Source: Dialister sp.
GTDB taxonomy: Bacteria > Bacillota > Negativicutes > Veillonellales > Dialisteraceae
Reading direction: 5' to 3'
Assembly (NCBI GenBank): GCA_022722495.1
Contig: JAIJLI010000114.1
Coordinates: 1 to 6,782, forward strand
DNA length: 6,782 nt
Shown here: positions 1 to 5,487 of the stretch, in pieces
Position numbering within the stretch: the first letter of the stretch is position 1
Layout: every line of letters starts with the position of its first letter
The notes under the pieces: model-generated
What the model was told of the DNA's origin: nothing
Databases searched by the model: none
The model's input: only the letters and a program-made list of their open reading frames with translations
Program-made: the position numbers and the translations under genes

Positions 1-79
1 CGGTATAGCGTGCTATGTTGAATAGTCCGATGCTATCGATATTCCAACACTTTCATGCAATACCGCTACGTAGCCCCCT

Positions 80-110
80 CTCCCCTTCGGGGAGCTCCCC
101 CGATGGGGAG
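80..110. repeat. Tandem GC-rich hairpin pair (palindromic intergenic repeat)
   Basis: Two adjacent inverted repeats share the same arms: CTCCCC-ttc-GGGGAG at 80-94 and CTCCCC-cgat-GGGGAG at 95-110. The arms could also pair crosswise. A perfect 10-bp palindrome, GCTACGTAGC, lies just upstream at 65-74. There is no U-tract on either side, so a terminator role is not supported. The form resembles dispersed palindromic (REP-like) intergenic units, but only one copy is present in this window, so dispersal is an inference. Confidence 0.5.
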
Positions 111-184
111 CCAAGACGTTCTACCACTTAACTTAATAGCATTACCCTAGAGGGGAAGGCTGCGATACAAGAATACCCTCTTCT

Positions 185-206
185 AAAAAAAGGCGGCGAA
201 GCCGCC
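185..206 (-). terminator. Intrinsic terminator reading leftward
   Basis: On the minus strand the sequence is GGCGGC-ttc-GCCGCC followed directly by seven T residues, the classic form of a rho-independent terminator. On the plus strand no U-tract follows, so its direction is clear. No ordinary minus-strand gene lies upstream of it, since dcuC is on the plus strand. The terminated transcript must therefore be short and begin between about 290 and 400, or be antisense to dcuC. Confidence 0.65.
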
Positions 207-227
207 ACGAGAGCCCTGACCCCTGAA

Positions 228-275
228 TCAAATGAAAGCAAAGTAAAAAGGGGCCGTGAAGAAACGAGGATTCAT
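228..275 (-). CDS. Candidate Phe-rich 15-residue leader peptide
   Basis: A minus-strand ATG at 275 opens a 15-codon frame, MNPRFFTAPFYFAFI, ending in TGA at 228-230. It has five Phe and one Tyr. An AAAGGAG Shine-Dalgarno-like sequence lies 10 nt upstream, and the strong terminator at 206-185 lies about 20 nt downstream. The composition recalls phenylalanine leader peptides such as enterobacterial PheL and PheM. Against this, the T-rich stretch after a hairpin encodes Phe by chance, the Phe codons do not lie upstream of a clear antiterminator segment as in the classical model, and no regulated gene starts within the next 184 bases. Treat it as a hypothesis. Confidence 0.22.
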   Translation of the reverse strand: MNPRFFTAPFYFAFI

Positions 276-292
276 TTCTTCACAGCTCCTTT
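247..292. terminator. Long hairpin, possible bidirectional terminator
   Basis: A perfect 9-bp inverted repeat, GTGAAGAAA (256-264) with TTTCTTCAC (275-283), encloses a 10-nt loop. It extends outward to roughly 17 pairs with one mismatch and one G-U (247-264 with 275-292). The minus-strand exit is TTTTT and the plus-strand exit is CTCCTTTCTT, so it could end transcription either way. The plus-strand direction would serve a gene left of the window. On the minus strand it overlaps the candidate leader peptide and its ribosome binding site. Confidence 0.5.
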
Positions 293-375
293 CTTACCCC
301 TTAATAAATCATTTTTATAATAGCGCATTTGGTCGATATATAATAAAATAGATATATAGACATGTATTCTATAAT
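291..375 (+). promoter_or_regulatory. AT-rich candidate promoter region of dcuC
   Basis: Three exact TATAAT hexamers occur at 316-321, 339-344 and 370-375. None has a good TTGACA-like -35 box at 16-18 bp. The best partner I see is TTCTTA at 291-296, 19 bp before the first hexamer. The gene surely needs a promoter here because hairpins lie upstream, but which hexamer is used cannot be told from sequence. I saw no clear FNR/CRP-type palindrome. Confidence 0.35.
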
Positions 376-387
376 GCGTATGATATG

Positions 388-394
388 AAAGGAG
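388..394 (+). promoter_or_regulatory. Ribosome binding site of dcuC
   Basis: AAAGGAG at 388-394 is followed by two consecutive in-frame ATG codons at 398 and 401. Spacing from GGAG is 3 nt to the first and 6 nt to the second. This favours initiation at 401, though a start at 398 adds only one Met. Confidence 0.75.
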
Positions 395-400
395 ACTATG

Positions 401-1792
401 ATGAACCTGTTATTTACTGCACTCATTGTCGTATGGGCGGCCTGGCTCATTTTGAAGAAATATAAGCCACAGACCGTCCTTTTCGTAGCAGGCGGTCTTC
501 TGCTCACAGGCTCGATGATCATGAACTGGGGCACGATCCTTCCCGCCGGAAAGAGCACAGGCATGTGGAGCTTCGATATTTTTGAACTCATCCGCACTCT
601 TTTTGCGAACCGACTCTCCGGCCTCGGCCTCAACATCATGGCTGTCGGCGGCTTTGCACGTTACATGGATAAGATCGGCGCGAGCAATGCGCTGGTCGCC
701 CTCACCATCCGCCCGCTGATGCTGCTGAAATCGCCCTACATCGTCATGAGCGCCTGCTGGGTACTCGGCATGTTCCTTGGGCTGGCCATCAATAGTGCCT
801 CCGGCCTCGCCATGCTCCTCATGGTGACCATGTTCCCGATCCTTGTCGCACTCGGCGTCTCCCGCATCTCTGCGACCGCAGCCATCGCGACCACGCTCTG
901 CCTTGACTGGAGCCCGTCAGATACCGGCACCATCTTTGCCGCTGAGATCGCAGGCTTTGATCCCGTCATCTACTGGCACACCTTCCAGATCCCGATCGCC
1001 TGCGCCGTCATCCCCTGTGTCGCCATCGCCCACTACCTCACGCAGAAGATCATGGATAAGCGCGACGGGCACATCGTGCGCGCTCTGGATCCGGCGGAAG
1101 TCTCTGTCAATATCGAGACTGAGGATGAAAAGAAAGCAGCACTTTCCCATCCGCCGAAGATCTATGCCCTTCTTCCGATCATCCCTCTCGCTCTCATCCT
1201 CATCTTCTCGCCGCTCTGCCTCCCCGGCATCAAGATGAACATCATCATGGCGATGCTCATGGGGACCGCCATCGGCATGATCGCCCAGTTCTTCCGTACA
1301 AGAGACTTGAAGGAGACCTTCTCTGAGATCCAGATCTTCTTCGACGGCATGGGCAAGCAGCTCGCCAATGTCATCACCATCGTCATCGCCGGCGAATTCT
1401 TCGCGAAAGGCCTCACTTCCACGGGCTCCATCGATGCCATGATCCAGGGCGCCCAGACCACCGGCTTCGGCGCATCCGGCCTGACGCTTGTCATGATCGC
1501 CATCATCGCAGTCTGCGCCATCCTCATGGGCAGCGGCAATGCTCCCTTCTTTGCCTTTGCCAATCTCGTCCCGGCGATCGCTGCCAAGACAGGTGTCGCA
1601 GCCTCCTTCATGGTCCTCCCGATGCACCTCATCGCAAGCTCCGCCCGCGCCATCTCTCCGATCACCGGTGTCATTATCGTCGCCTCCGGCATGGCTGGCA
1701 TCAGCCCCTTTGACCTTGTGAAACGCACCGCCATCCCGATGGCTGTCTCCTGCATCCTCATCGTCGTCGCGAACTTCGTGATCTTCGGGTAA
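401..1792 (+). CDS. dcuC: DcuC-family anaerobic C4-dicarboxylate carrier
   Basis: This is a polytopic inner-membrane carrier of 463 residues; E. coli DcuC has 461. The family moves succinate, fumarate, malate or aspartate during anaerobic growth, and DcuC is best known for succinate efflux in fermentation. Family signatures line up along the whole length: GGFARYMDKIGA near residues 83-94, GSGNAPF near 377-383 (DcuC has GSGNAPFYAF), and SSARAISPITG near 413-423 followed by a GMAGISPFDLVKRT stretch. A charged cytoplasmic-type loop at about 218-253 separates two hydrophobic halves. The gene stands alone on its strand, ends in TAA and is followed by a heptad array and a strong terminator. Direction of transport and exact substrate are not shown by sequence; succinate exchange is an inference from the family. 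No frameshift or missing segment is seen. Confidence 0.9.
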   Translation: MNLLFTALIVVWAAWLILKKYKPQTVLFVAGGLLLTGSMIMNWGTILPAGKSTGMWSFDIFELIRTLFANRLSGLGLNIMAVGGFARYMDKIGASNALVALTIRPLMLLKSPYIVMSACWVLGMFLGLAINSASGLAMLLMVTMFPILVALGVSRISATAAIATTLCLDWSPSDTGTIFAAEIAGFDPVIYWHTFQIPIACAVIPCVAIAHYLTQKIMDKRDGHIVRALDPAEVSVNIETEDEKKAALSHPPKIYALLPIIPLALILIFSPLCLPGIKMNIIMAMLMGTAIGMIAQFFRTRDLKETFSEIQIFFDGMGKQLANVITIVIAGEFFAKGLTSTGSIDAMIQGAQTTGFGASGLTLVMIAIIAVCAILMGSGNAPFFAFANLVPAIAAKTGVAASFMVLPMHLIASSARAISPITGVIIVASGMAGISPFDLVKRTAIPMAVSCILIVVANFVIFG

Positions 1793-1793
1793 A

Positions 1794-1859
1794 TAGTTGC
1801 TAGTTGCTAGTGACTAGGGATTAGGGATTAGGAAATAGGAAATACCAGTCACCAGTCAC
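1794..1859. repeat. Heptanucleotide array after dcuC, two opposed blocks
   Basis: Starting one base after the dcuC stop, seven 7-mers run head to tail: TAGTTGC twice (1794-1807), TAGTGAC (1808-1814), TAGGGAT twice (1815-1828) and TAGGAAA twice (1829-1842). After TAC, two units of CAGTCAC (1846-1859) follow, which are GTGACTG read on the other strand. TAGTGACT (1808-1815) and AGTCACTA (1854-1861) form an 8-bp inverted repeat. Each block is thus in sense orientation to the gene it faces: dcuC on the left, the peptidase on the right. Confidence 0.8.
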
Positions 1860-1867
1860 TAAAAAAC

Positions 1868-1909
1868 AAAAGCGTAAGTGATATCGCATCCGATATCACT
1901 TACGCTTTT
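1868..1909. terminator. Bidirectional terminator between convergent genes
   Basis: A perfect 19-bp inverted repeat (1868-1886 and 1891-1909) with a 4-nt loop, CATC, is bounded by AAAA on the left and TTTT on the right. It therefore carries a short U-tract in both directions. It sits between dcuC (+) and the M20 peptidase gene (-) and should end both transcripts. Confidence 0.88.
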
Positions 1910-1956
1910 ATTGTGAGCGGCGATCAGAGCAAGGCCTGCCCCGCCATTATTCCGCC

Positions 1957-3078
1957 TTATTTCCCCGCTGCGAGCTTCACGATCTCCACCGCCTGCTTGG
2001 CGCATTTGACGAGATCATCGATCACCTGATATTCCTCACTGGTGTGACATTTGAAATTCCCTGTACCGATCCCGACAGCGGCGATGCCGTGTTCATTGAA
2101 ATGGTTCGCATCCATGCCGCCGCCCCCTTCTTTGAAGAAGGGCGCTGCCCCGACTGCCTCTGCCGCCTCTTTGGCCAGCACGCAGGGGCGAGAGGTCTCT
2201 TCCAGCTTGAAGGCATGGTAAAGTGTATGCAGCTCGACCTCGATCTTCGTATGGTATTTCTCGGAGATCTTGTCTGCCGCCGCCTGAATATCGGCAGAGA
2301 TCTGCTGATACTCCTTCGCATCGCGGCTTCTCTGCTCGCCGGTGATCGTCACGAGATCGCAGACGACATTGGTCGCGCTCCCCGCCTCGATGATGGAGAA
2401 ATTCGCCGTCGATACCGGTGAAAGGCGGCCATCGGGAAGCTGCATGATGAGATCGGCTGCCACCTTCAGCGCATTCAGTCCCTTTTCCGGTTCATTGCCC
2501 GCATGCGCCGTCACGCCATGCACATGGATCGTGACACGTCCCTTGCTCGGAGCGGCAAGGACGATGGTCCCCGCCTTGCCGGAGGCATCATATACGAAAG
2601 CGCTCTTCGAGCGGAACTTGGAAAAATCATACTGGCGCGAGCCTTCGACGCCCGTTTCCTCACAGACAGAGAAGGCCACTTCGATGGGGCCATGCGGGAT
2701 CTGCTTCTCCTTCACTTCGCGAAGCATCGCAAGGATCGCCGCGACGCCGCCGATATCATCGCCTGCCAGGATCGATGTCCCGTCCGAGACGATCTTCCCT
2801 TCCTCCTCTTTCACGAGAGGAACGATGTGCCCGTGATTTCCTACACGGTCCATATGCGCGGAGAAAAGGACCGGCTCGCCGCTCGTGCTTCCGGGAAGCT
2901 GTGCATAGAGATTACCCGTATTGCCGCCGAGCACCTCGCCTGCCTTGTCTTCCGTCACAGTGAGGCCGAGCGCAGTGAGCTTTTCCTTCAGTACATCAGC
3001 GATCGCCCTTTCGTCACGCGAGTGGACCTCGATAGAAACCAGTTCTTTGAATTCATCGATGATACGTTTCTGATCCAT
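1957..3078 (-). CDS. M20-family metallopeptidase, peptidase T-like
   Basis: A cytosolic zinc exopeptidase of 373 residues, with no signal peptide or membrane segment. Known M20 motifs are in order: SAHMD with metal ligand His75 and catalytic Asp77, LAGDD with bridging Asp107, CEETG with the general base Glu140 and ligand Glu141, YDASG with Asp164, and a late KCHTSEEY with His345. A dimerisation domain with AHAG (His192) lies between the two halves of the catalytic domain. Length and motif spacing match peptidase T-like proteins such as Bacillus YqjE more than classical PepT (about 410). It probably trims short peptides to free amino acids. The start is set by AAAGGAG (plus strand 3086-3092) 7 nt upstream of ATG. 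It lies 56 bp downstream of the TRIC-like gene and may share its transcript. Exact substrate is not deducible. Confidence 0.88.
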   Translation of the reverse strand: MDQKRIIDEFKELVSIEVHSRDERAIADVLKEKLTALGLTVTEDKAGEVLGGNTGNLYAQLPGSTSGEPVLFSAHMDRVGNHGHIVPLVKEEEGKIVSDGTSILAGDDIGGVAAILAMLREVKEKQIPHGPIEVAFSVCEETGVEGSRQYDFSKFRSKSAFVYDASGKAGTIVLAAPSKGRVTIHVHGVTAHAGNEPEKGLNALKVAADLIMQLPDGRLSPVSTANFSIIEAGSATNVVCDLVTITGEQRSRDAKEYQQISADIQAAADKISEKYHTKIEVELHTLYHAFKLEETSRPCVLAKEAAEAVGAAPFFKEGGGGMDANHFNEHGIAAVGIGTGNFKCHTSEEYQVIDDLVKCAKQAVEIVKLAAGK

Positions 3079-3085
3079 GGGAGGA

Positions 3086-3092
3086 CTCCTTT
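3086..3092 (-). promoter_or_regulatory. Ribosome binding site of the M20 peptidase gene
   Basis: On the minus strand AAAGGAG precedes the ATG at 3078 by 7 nt, a near-ideal arrangement. It lies within the 56-bp gap after the TRIC-like gene, supporting independent translation from a shared transcript. Confidence 0.75.
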
Positions 3093-3134
3093 CAGAAAAT
3101 CAATGTGAGACGCATACCGGAGAATCTGCTATAC

Positions 3135-3797
3135 CTACTTCTTCGGTCTCCTTCTTTTCCTATGCGGATGATAGAGCTGCCAGTGGAAGTGGATCGCACA
3201 GAAGCGAAGAAGTGTCACACAGGCAAAAGCGATCCATGAGGAAACGGAAAGCTCCAGCGCCGTGAAATGACGCAGGCAGCACAGGACAAGGCCGCCGGCA
3301 ATGGATGCGATGGCGTACACATCCATGTACAGCACGACAGGCATGCGCCGCGCCATCATATCTCGCAGCATGCCACCGCCGACCGCGGTGATAAGCCCCA
3401 GCATGGTCGGCAGAAGAAACCGATACGAGTCGGGGTACTGATAAAATGCCGTCAGTGCTCCCGTCACGGTGAAGGCCGCAAGACCCACCGTATCCGAGAT
3501 ATTGTACATGAACGTAATGTAGCGCTCATTCTCCTTCGATACGCGATAGACCGGATAGAGAAAAGAAATGATGAGTGCCGTGATGATGGAAACGAAGAGC
3601 CCGTTGGGGCTGCGAAGTACCGACGGCGGCGTGATGCCGCAGAGAACGTCACGCACCATCCCGCCGCCTACGCCGGTCATGACAGCGAGCACGGTGATGC
3701 CGAAAATATCCATACGCCGCGACAGTCCCACCACAGTGCCGGAAAAGGCAAAGGCGATGGTGCCGAGCGTTTCAAAAATGAGCCAGGTAATGGTCAT
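3135..3797 (-). CDS. TRIC / UPF0126 family membrane protein (YicG-like)
   Basis: A 220-residue integral membrane protein with a duplicated glycine-rich motif: GVGGGMVRD at residues 42-50 and AVGGGMLRD at 138-146. This internal repeat defines the UPF0126 family, whose prokaryotic members are trimeric intracellular cation (TRIC) channel homologues conducting monovalent cations. About seven hydrophobic segments are visible, and the C-terminus is a short basic tail (HRKRRRPKK). Length is normal for the family. The ATG has a rather distant AAAGGA (plus strand 3810-3815, 12 nt away). No alternative in-frame start fits better, so translation may be modest. It follows the M50 gene after a 234-bp gap occupied by a repeat, and precedes the peptidase by 56 bp. 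A physiological role in this organism cannot be inferred. Confidence 0.87.
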   Translation of the reverse strand: MTITWLIFETLGTIAFAFSGTVVGLSRRMDIFGITVLAVMTGVGGGMVRDVLCGITPPSVLRSPNGLFVSIITALIISFLYPVYRVSKENERYITFMYNISDTVGLAAFTVTGALTAFYQYPDSYRFLLPTMLGLITAVGGGMLRDMMARRMPVVLYMDVYAIASIAGGLVLCCLRHFTALELSVSSWIAFACVTLLRFCAIHFHWQLYHPHRKRRRPKK

Positions 3798-3830
3798 GGG
3801 AAAAAGTAGTCCTTTGGAAATATGGAAGTA

Positions 3831-4015
3831 AGGGGTTTAGAGTTAGCCCATGGGGCGACTGCCCTTTGATTGCATTTGAAAGCTTCGCTCTCAAGTGAGG
3901 AGTGAGGAGTGAGGAGTGCTGGTGCGGCGCATAAAAATATGGAAGCACCGCAGAGTATAAATAGGGCGATGCCCGAAAGTAGTATTCAAGTCACCAGTCA
4001 CTAGTCACCAGCCAC
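3831..4015 (-). repeat. Intergenic element copy A (M50-TRIC gap)
   Basis: This ~185-bp segment aligns along its length with copy B at 4681-4855. In transcription order it has four heptads (GTGGCTG, GTGACTA, GTGACTG, GTGACTT; 4015-3988), then a segment whose plus strand reads AGTATAAATAGGGCGATGCC (3954-3973), identical in B. Next come an imperfect 8-bp hairpin (3923-3930 with 3945-3952), three GTGAGGA heptads on the plus strand (3895-3915), a GAAAGCTT block and a GGGC-gact-GCCC hairpin (3853-3864). It occupies most of the gap and has no coding frame of its own. Whether it is mobile is unknown. Confidence 0.72.
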
Positions 4016-4031
4016 TTCTAACGCGCATTCC

Positions 4032-4661
4032 TCAAAGCACCACATGTATGATGCGATAGCAGAGATCCATATAGCCATTGGCCAGAGGACCGATGATGCG
4101 GTTCACCCAGCCGGAGAATACGATGAGCATCAGGATGACGAAGCCATAGCGCGCATTGAAGTTTTCAAATTTCCAGGCAAGCTCTCCGGGCAGCACGGTG
4201 GAGACGATCTTCGAGCCATCGAGCGGCGGTATCGGGATCAGATTGAAGAAAGCGAACCATACATTGTACATCATGATCCACTGCAGGAAATAGAAGCCGC
4301 CGTCACCGAGCATGCCGATACGCCCCAAGATCGTGATGAGAAGCAGCGAAAGAAAGGCCAGGAAAAGATTCATGCCCGGGCCTGCGAAGGATACCTTCAG
4401 CATCCCCATGCGATAATTTTTATAATAGCGTGGATCGATGTCTACCGGCTTCGCCCAGCCGAATCCACAGAGTACGAGAAGGAGAGTCCCCATCATGTCG
4501 AGATGCGCCATCGGATTGATGGTCAGCCGCCCCATGCGAGACGGGGTGGGATCACCCATGGCATCCGACACGGCCGCATGCGCGTACTCGTGCATCGAGA
4601 GTGCGATCAGAAGCGCCGGAGCGCGGTAGATCAGGGTAGACAGATCAAGAAAATCAAACAT
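4032..4661 (-). CDS. Membrane M50 (site-2 protease family) zinc metalloprotease
   Basis: A multipass membrane protein of 209 residues from the chosen start. The HExxH zinc motif is HEYAH at 24-28 in the first membrane segment. It is followed by GDPTPSRMGRLTINP from residue 36, AGPGMN at 93-98, and NLIPIPPLDG at 140-149 carrying the third zinc ligand, Asp148. This is the short, PDZ-less M50 type common in Firmicutes (YwhC-like). Such enzymes cut substrates within the membrane, but targets of this subgroup are largely unknown. The frame is open 60 codons further upstream, but that extension is encoded by intergenic repeat B. ATG 4661 has a good AAGGAG and begins just before the first conserved segment. 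It lies between the lrp-like and TRIC-like genes. Confidence 0.9.
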   Translation of the reverse strand: MFDFLDLSTLIYRAPALLIALSMHEYAHAAVSDAMGDPTPSRMGRLTINPMAHLDMMGTLLLVLCGFGWAKPVDIDPRYYKNYRMGMLKVSFAGPGMNLFLAFLSLLLITILGRIGMLGDGGFYFLQWIMMYNVWFAFFNLIPIPPLDGSKIVSTVLPGELAWKFENFNARYGFVILMLIVFSGWVNRIIGPLANGYMDLCYRIIHVVL

Positions 4662-4666
4662 AAAAG

Positions 4667-4672
4667 CTCCTT
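4667..4672 (-). promoter_or_regulatory. Ribosome binding site that decides the M50 start
   Basis: On the minus strand AAGGAG lies 5 nt before ATG 4661. The upstream ATG at 4841 that would give a 269-residue protein sits inside repeat B and has no comparable site, so 4661 is preferred. Confidence 0.75.
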
Positions 4673-4680
4673 GAAAAAAC

Positions 4681-4855
4681 AGGTTCAGGGGTAGTCCGTG
4701 GGGCGGCTCCGTCCACTGATTATGAATGAAAGCTTTGCGCGAATTAGAAATGAGAAATGCGAAATGGTGGTGCGACGCATAAAATAATAAAGCGCCGCGG
4801 AGTATAAATAGGGCGATGCCATGAGCTGACATCTCAGTCACAAGTCACTAGCCAC
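4681..4855 (-). repeat. Intergenic element copy B (lrp-M50 gap)
   Basis: This ~175-bp homologue of copy A sits in the same order and orientation between two minus-strand genes. It has three heptads (GTGGCTA, GTGACTT, GTGACTG; 4855-4835) two bases after the lrp stop. The plus-strand 20-mer AGTATAAATAGGGCGATGCC is at 4801-4820. An imperfect hairpin (4771-4778 with 4792-4799), three heptads of the form GAAATGN (4747-4767) and a GAAAGCTT block follow, and the element ends about 20 bp before the M50 start codon. Its reading frame is accidentally open and would extend the M50 protein. Confidence 0.72.
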
Positions 4856-4857
4856 TC

Positions 4858-5307
4858 TCATTCATCCGCCGGATGATTGCTGTGGATCTCTGCCGTCACG
4901 GGATGGAGCTTGCAGCTGCCGTAGGCACAAAGCACGGTGAGCAGCGCATCGCGAGAGGCCTCGCTGTCGAAATGTGCGTCGATGAAGATCTTCCTTCCAT
5001 CATCCACTGCATAGCAGTGAAGGATGTGGTACTCGGTCGTCTTTACAAAGGCGAGGAAATCAGATCTCTTATCTTCGGACAATGTGAGCTCGAAAATACC
5101 ATGTACGGCGTAGCCAAAGACCGGACAATTCACATTGACCGTATAGCGCTCGACGATGCCCAGATCCTGCAGCCGCTCCAGCCGGTTCTTCACCGCCTGA
5201 CTCGTGAGATACACCTGCCGTCCCAGATCTGTCATGGAAATACGGCCATTCTTTTTCAGTGCATTGATGATCTTGATATCGGTTTCATCTAATTCTTTCG
5301 GAATCAT
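4858..5307 (-). CDS. Lrp/AsnC-family transcriptional regulator
   Basis: A 149-residue DNA-binding protein of typical family length. Residues about 7-58 form the winged helix-turn-helix, opening with LDETDIKIINALKKNGR and running through LGRQVYLTSQAVKNRLERLQDLGIV in the recognition region. Residues about 66-142 match the C-terminal RAM (ligand-binding and oligomerisation) domain. Family members bind amino acids and control their transport and metabolism, often including their own gene. The start at ATG 5307 has GAGG 7 nt upstream. It is divergent from gltS across a 186-bp gap, so gltS and its own promoter are the obvious candidate targets. The effector is not predictable; Lrp, AsnC and other paralogues cannot be told apart here. 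Confidence 0.9.
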   Translation of the reverse strand: MIPKELDETDIKIINALKKNGRISMTDLGRQVYLTSQAVKNRLERLQDLGIVERYTVNVNCPVFGYAVHGIFELTLSEDKRSDFLAFVKTTEYHILHCYAVDDGRKIFIDAHFDSEASRDALLTVLCAYGSCKLHPVTAEIHSNHPADE

Positions 5308-5355
5308 ACGGACGCCTCTTTTCTGTCAGTAGTCTATGGGTATTTCTATAATTCT

Positions 5356-5361
5356 ATTATA
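5356..5361 (-). promoter_or_regulatory. Likely -10 element of the lrp-like gene
   Basis: TATAAT on the minus strand lies 48 bp upstream of the ATG and would place transcription start near 5349. The -35 position has only a weak hexamer (TTTCTC or CTTTCT). Two small palindromes cover the spacer and -35 side, consistent with a regulated or autoregulated promoter. Confidence 0.55.
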
Positions 5362-5364
5362 ACC

Positions 5365-5384
5365 GAAATCGAATTTCTGAGAAA
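5365..5384. promoter_or_regulatory. Candidate operator in the lrp-gltS divergent region
   Basis: GAAAT-cga-ATTTC (5365-5377) overlaps TTTCT-g-AGAAA (5374-5384). A similar AT-arm palindrome, ATTT-cgc-AAAT (5421-5431), abuts the gltS -35 box. AT-rich inverted repeats are common for Lrp/AsnC binding, but such short ones arise easily by chance, so assignment to this regulator is inference. Confidence 0.3.
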
Positions 5385-5430
5385 GAGTGCAGGAAAAATA
5401 GGGGATCCAGGCACGGCCGCATTTCGCAAA

Positions 5431-5459
5431 TTGACACGACTCTCAAAATCTATTATAAT
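5431..5459 (+). promoter_or_regulatory. Perfect-consensus sigma-70 promoter of gltS
   Basis: TTGACA (5431-5436) and TATAAT (5454-5459) are both exact consensus hexamers with the ideal 17-bp spacer. Transcription should start near 5466, about 28 nt before the gltS ATG. Such a strong core promoter usually implies high expression or repressor control. Confidence 0.92.
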
Positions 5460-5482
5460 CGTCGGGAATGTTATTTATAAAT

Positions 5483-5487
5483 GGGAG
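5483..5487 (+). promoter_or_regulatory. Ribosome binding site that decides the gltS start
   Basis: GGGAG lies 6 nt before ATG 5494. A TTG start 21 codons upstream in the same frame is the -35 box itself, hence untranscribed, so 5494 must be the start. Confidence 0.75.

Larger units (their letters stand above)
1..397. other. Intergenic region upstream of dcuC, no confident gene
   Basis: No frame on either strand shows a convincing protein of normal size here. The left part (1-135) is rich in small palindromes: TATCGATA at 34-41, GCTACGTAGC at 65-74 and two GC-rich hairpins at 80-110. The middle (185-292) holds two hairpins and a short Phe-rich reading frame on the minus strand. The right part (301-397) is strongly AT-rich, contains three TATAAT hexamers and leads into dcuC. 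Any gene to the left of position 1 is outside view. Confidence 0.7.

Noticed and set aside
301..639. Minus-strand open frame of 112 codons over the dcuC start
   Set aside because: It lies antisense to the clearly homologous dcuC start and the AT-rich leader, with low-complexity sequence and no recognisable domain.
917..1627. Minus-strand open frame of 236 codons antisense to dcuC
   Set aside because: Its composition (Asp, Gly, His and Glu runs) is what the antisense of a hydrophobic, GC-rich membrane gene gives. No motifs or ribosome binding site were found.
1815..1828. Telomere-like TTAGGG repeats suggesting a linear replicon end
   Set aside because: The period is 7 (TAGGGAT), only two units are present, and the tract lies between two ordinary convergent genes.
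2503..3108. Plus-strand open frame of 201 codons antisense to the M20 peptidase
   Set aside because: The peptidase frame carries all metal-binding motifs and a good ribosome binding site; this one has neither.
3954..3973. Repeat-borne promoter (TATACT in the shared 20-mer, minus strand) for the downstream gene
   Set aside because: Neither copy has a recognisable -35 box at 16-18 bp; in copy A the nearest TTGAAT is 23 bp away.
4044..4694. Plus-strand open frame of 216 codons antisense to the M50 protease
   Set aside because: It is a shadow of the M50 gene, highly charged, with no domain recognised and running into repeat B.
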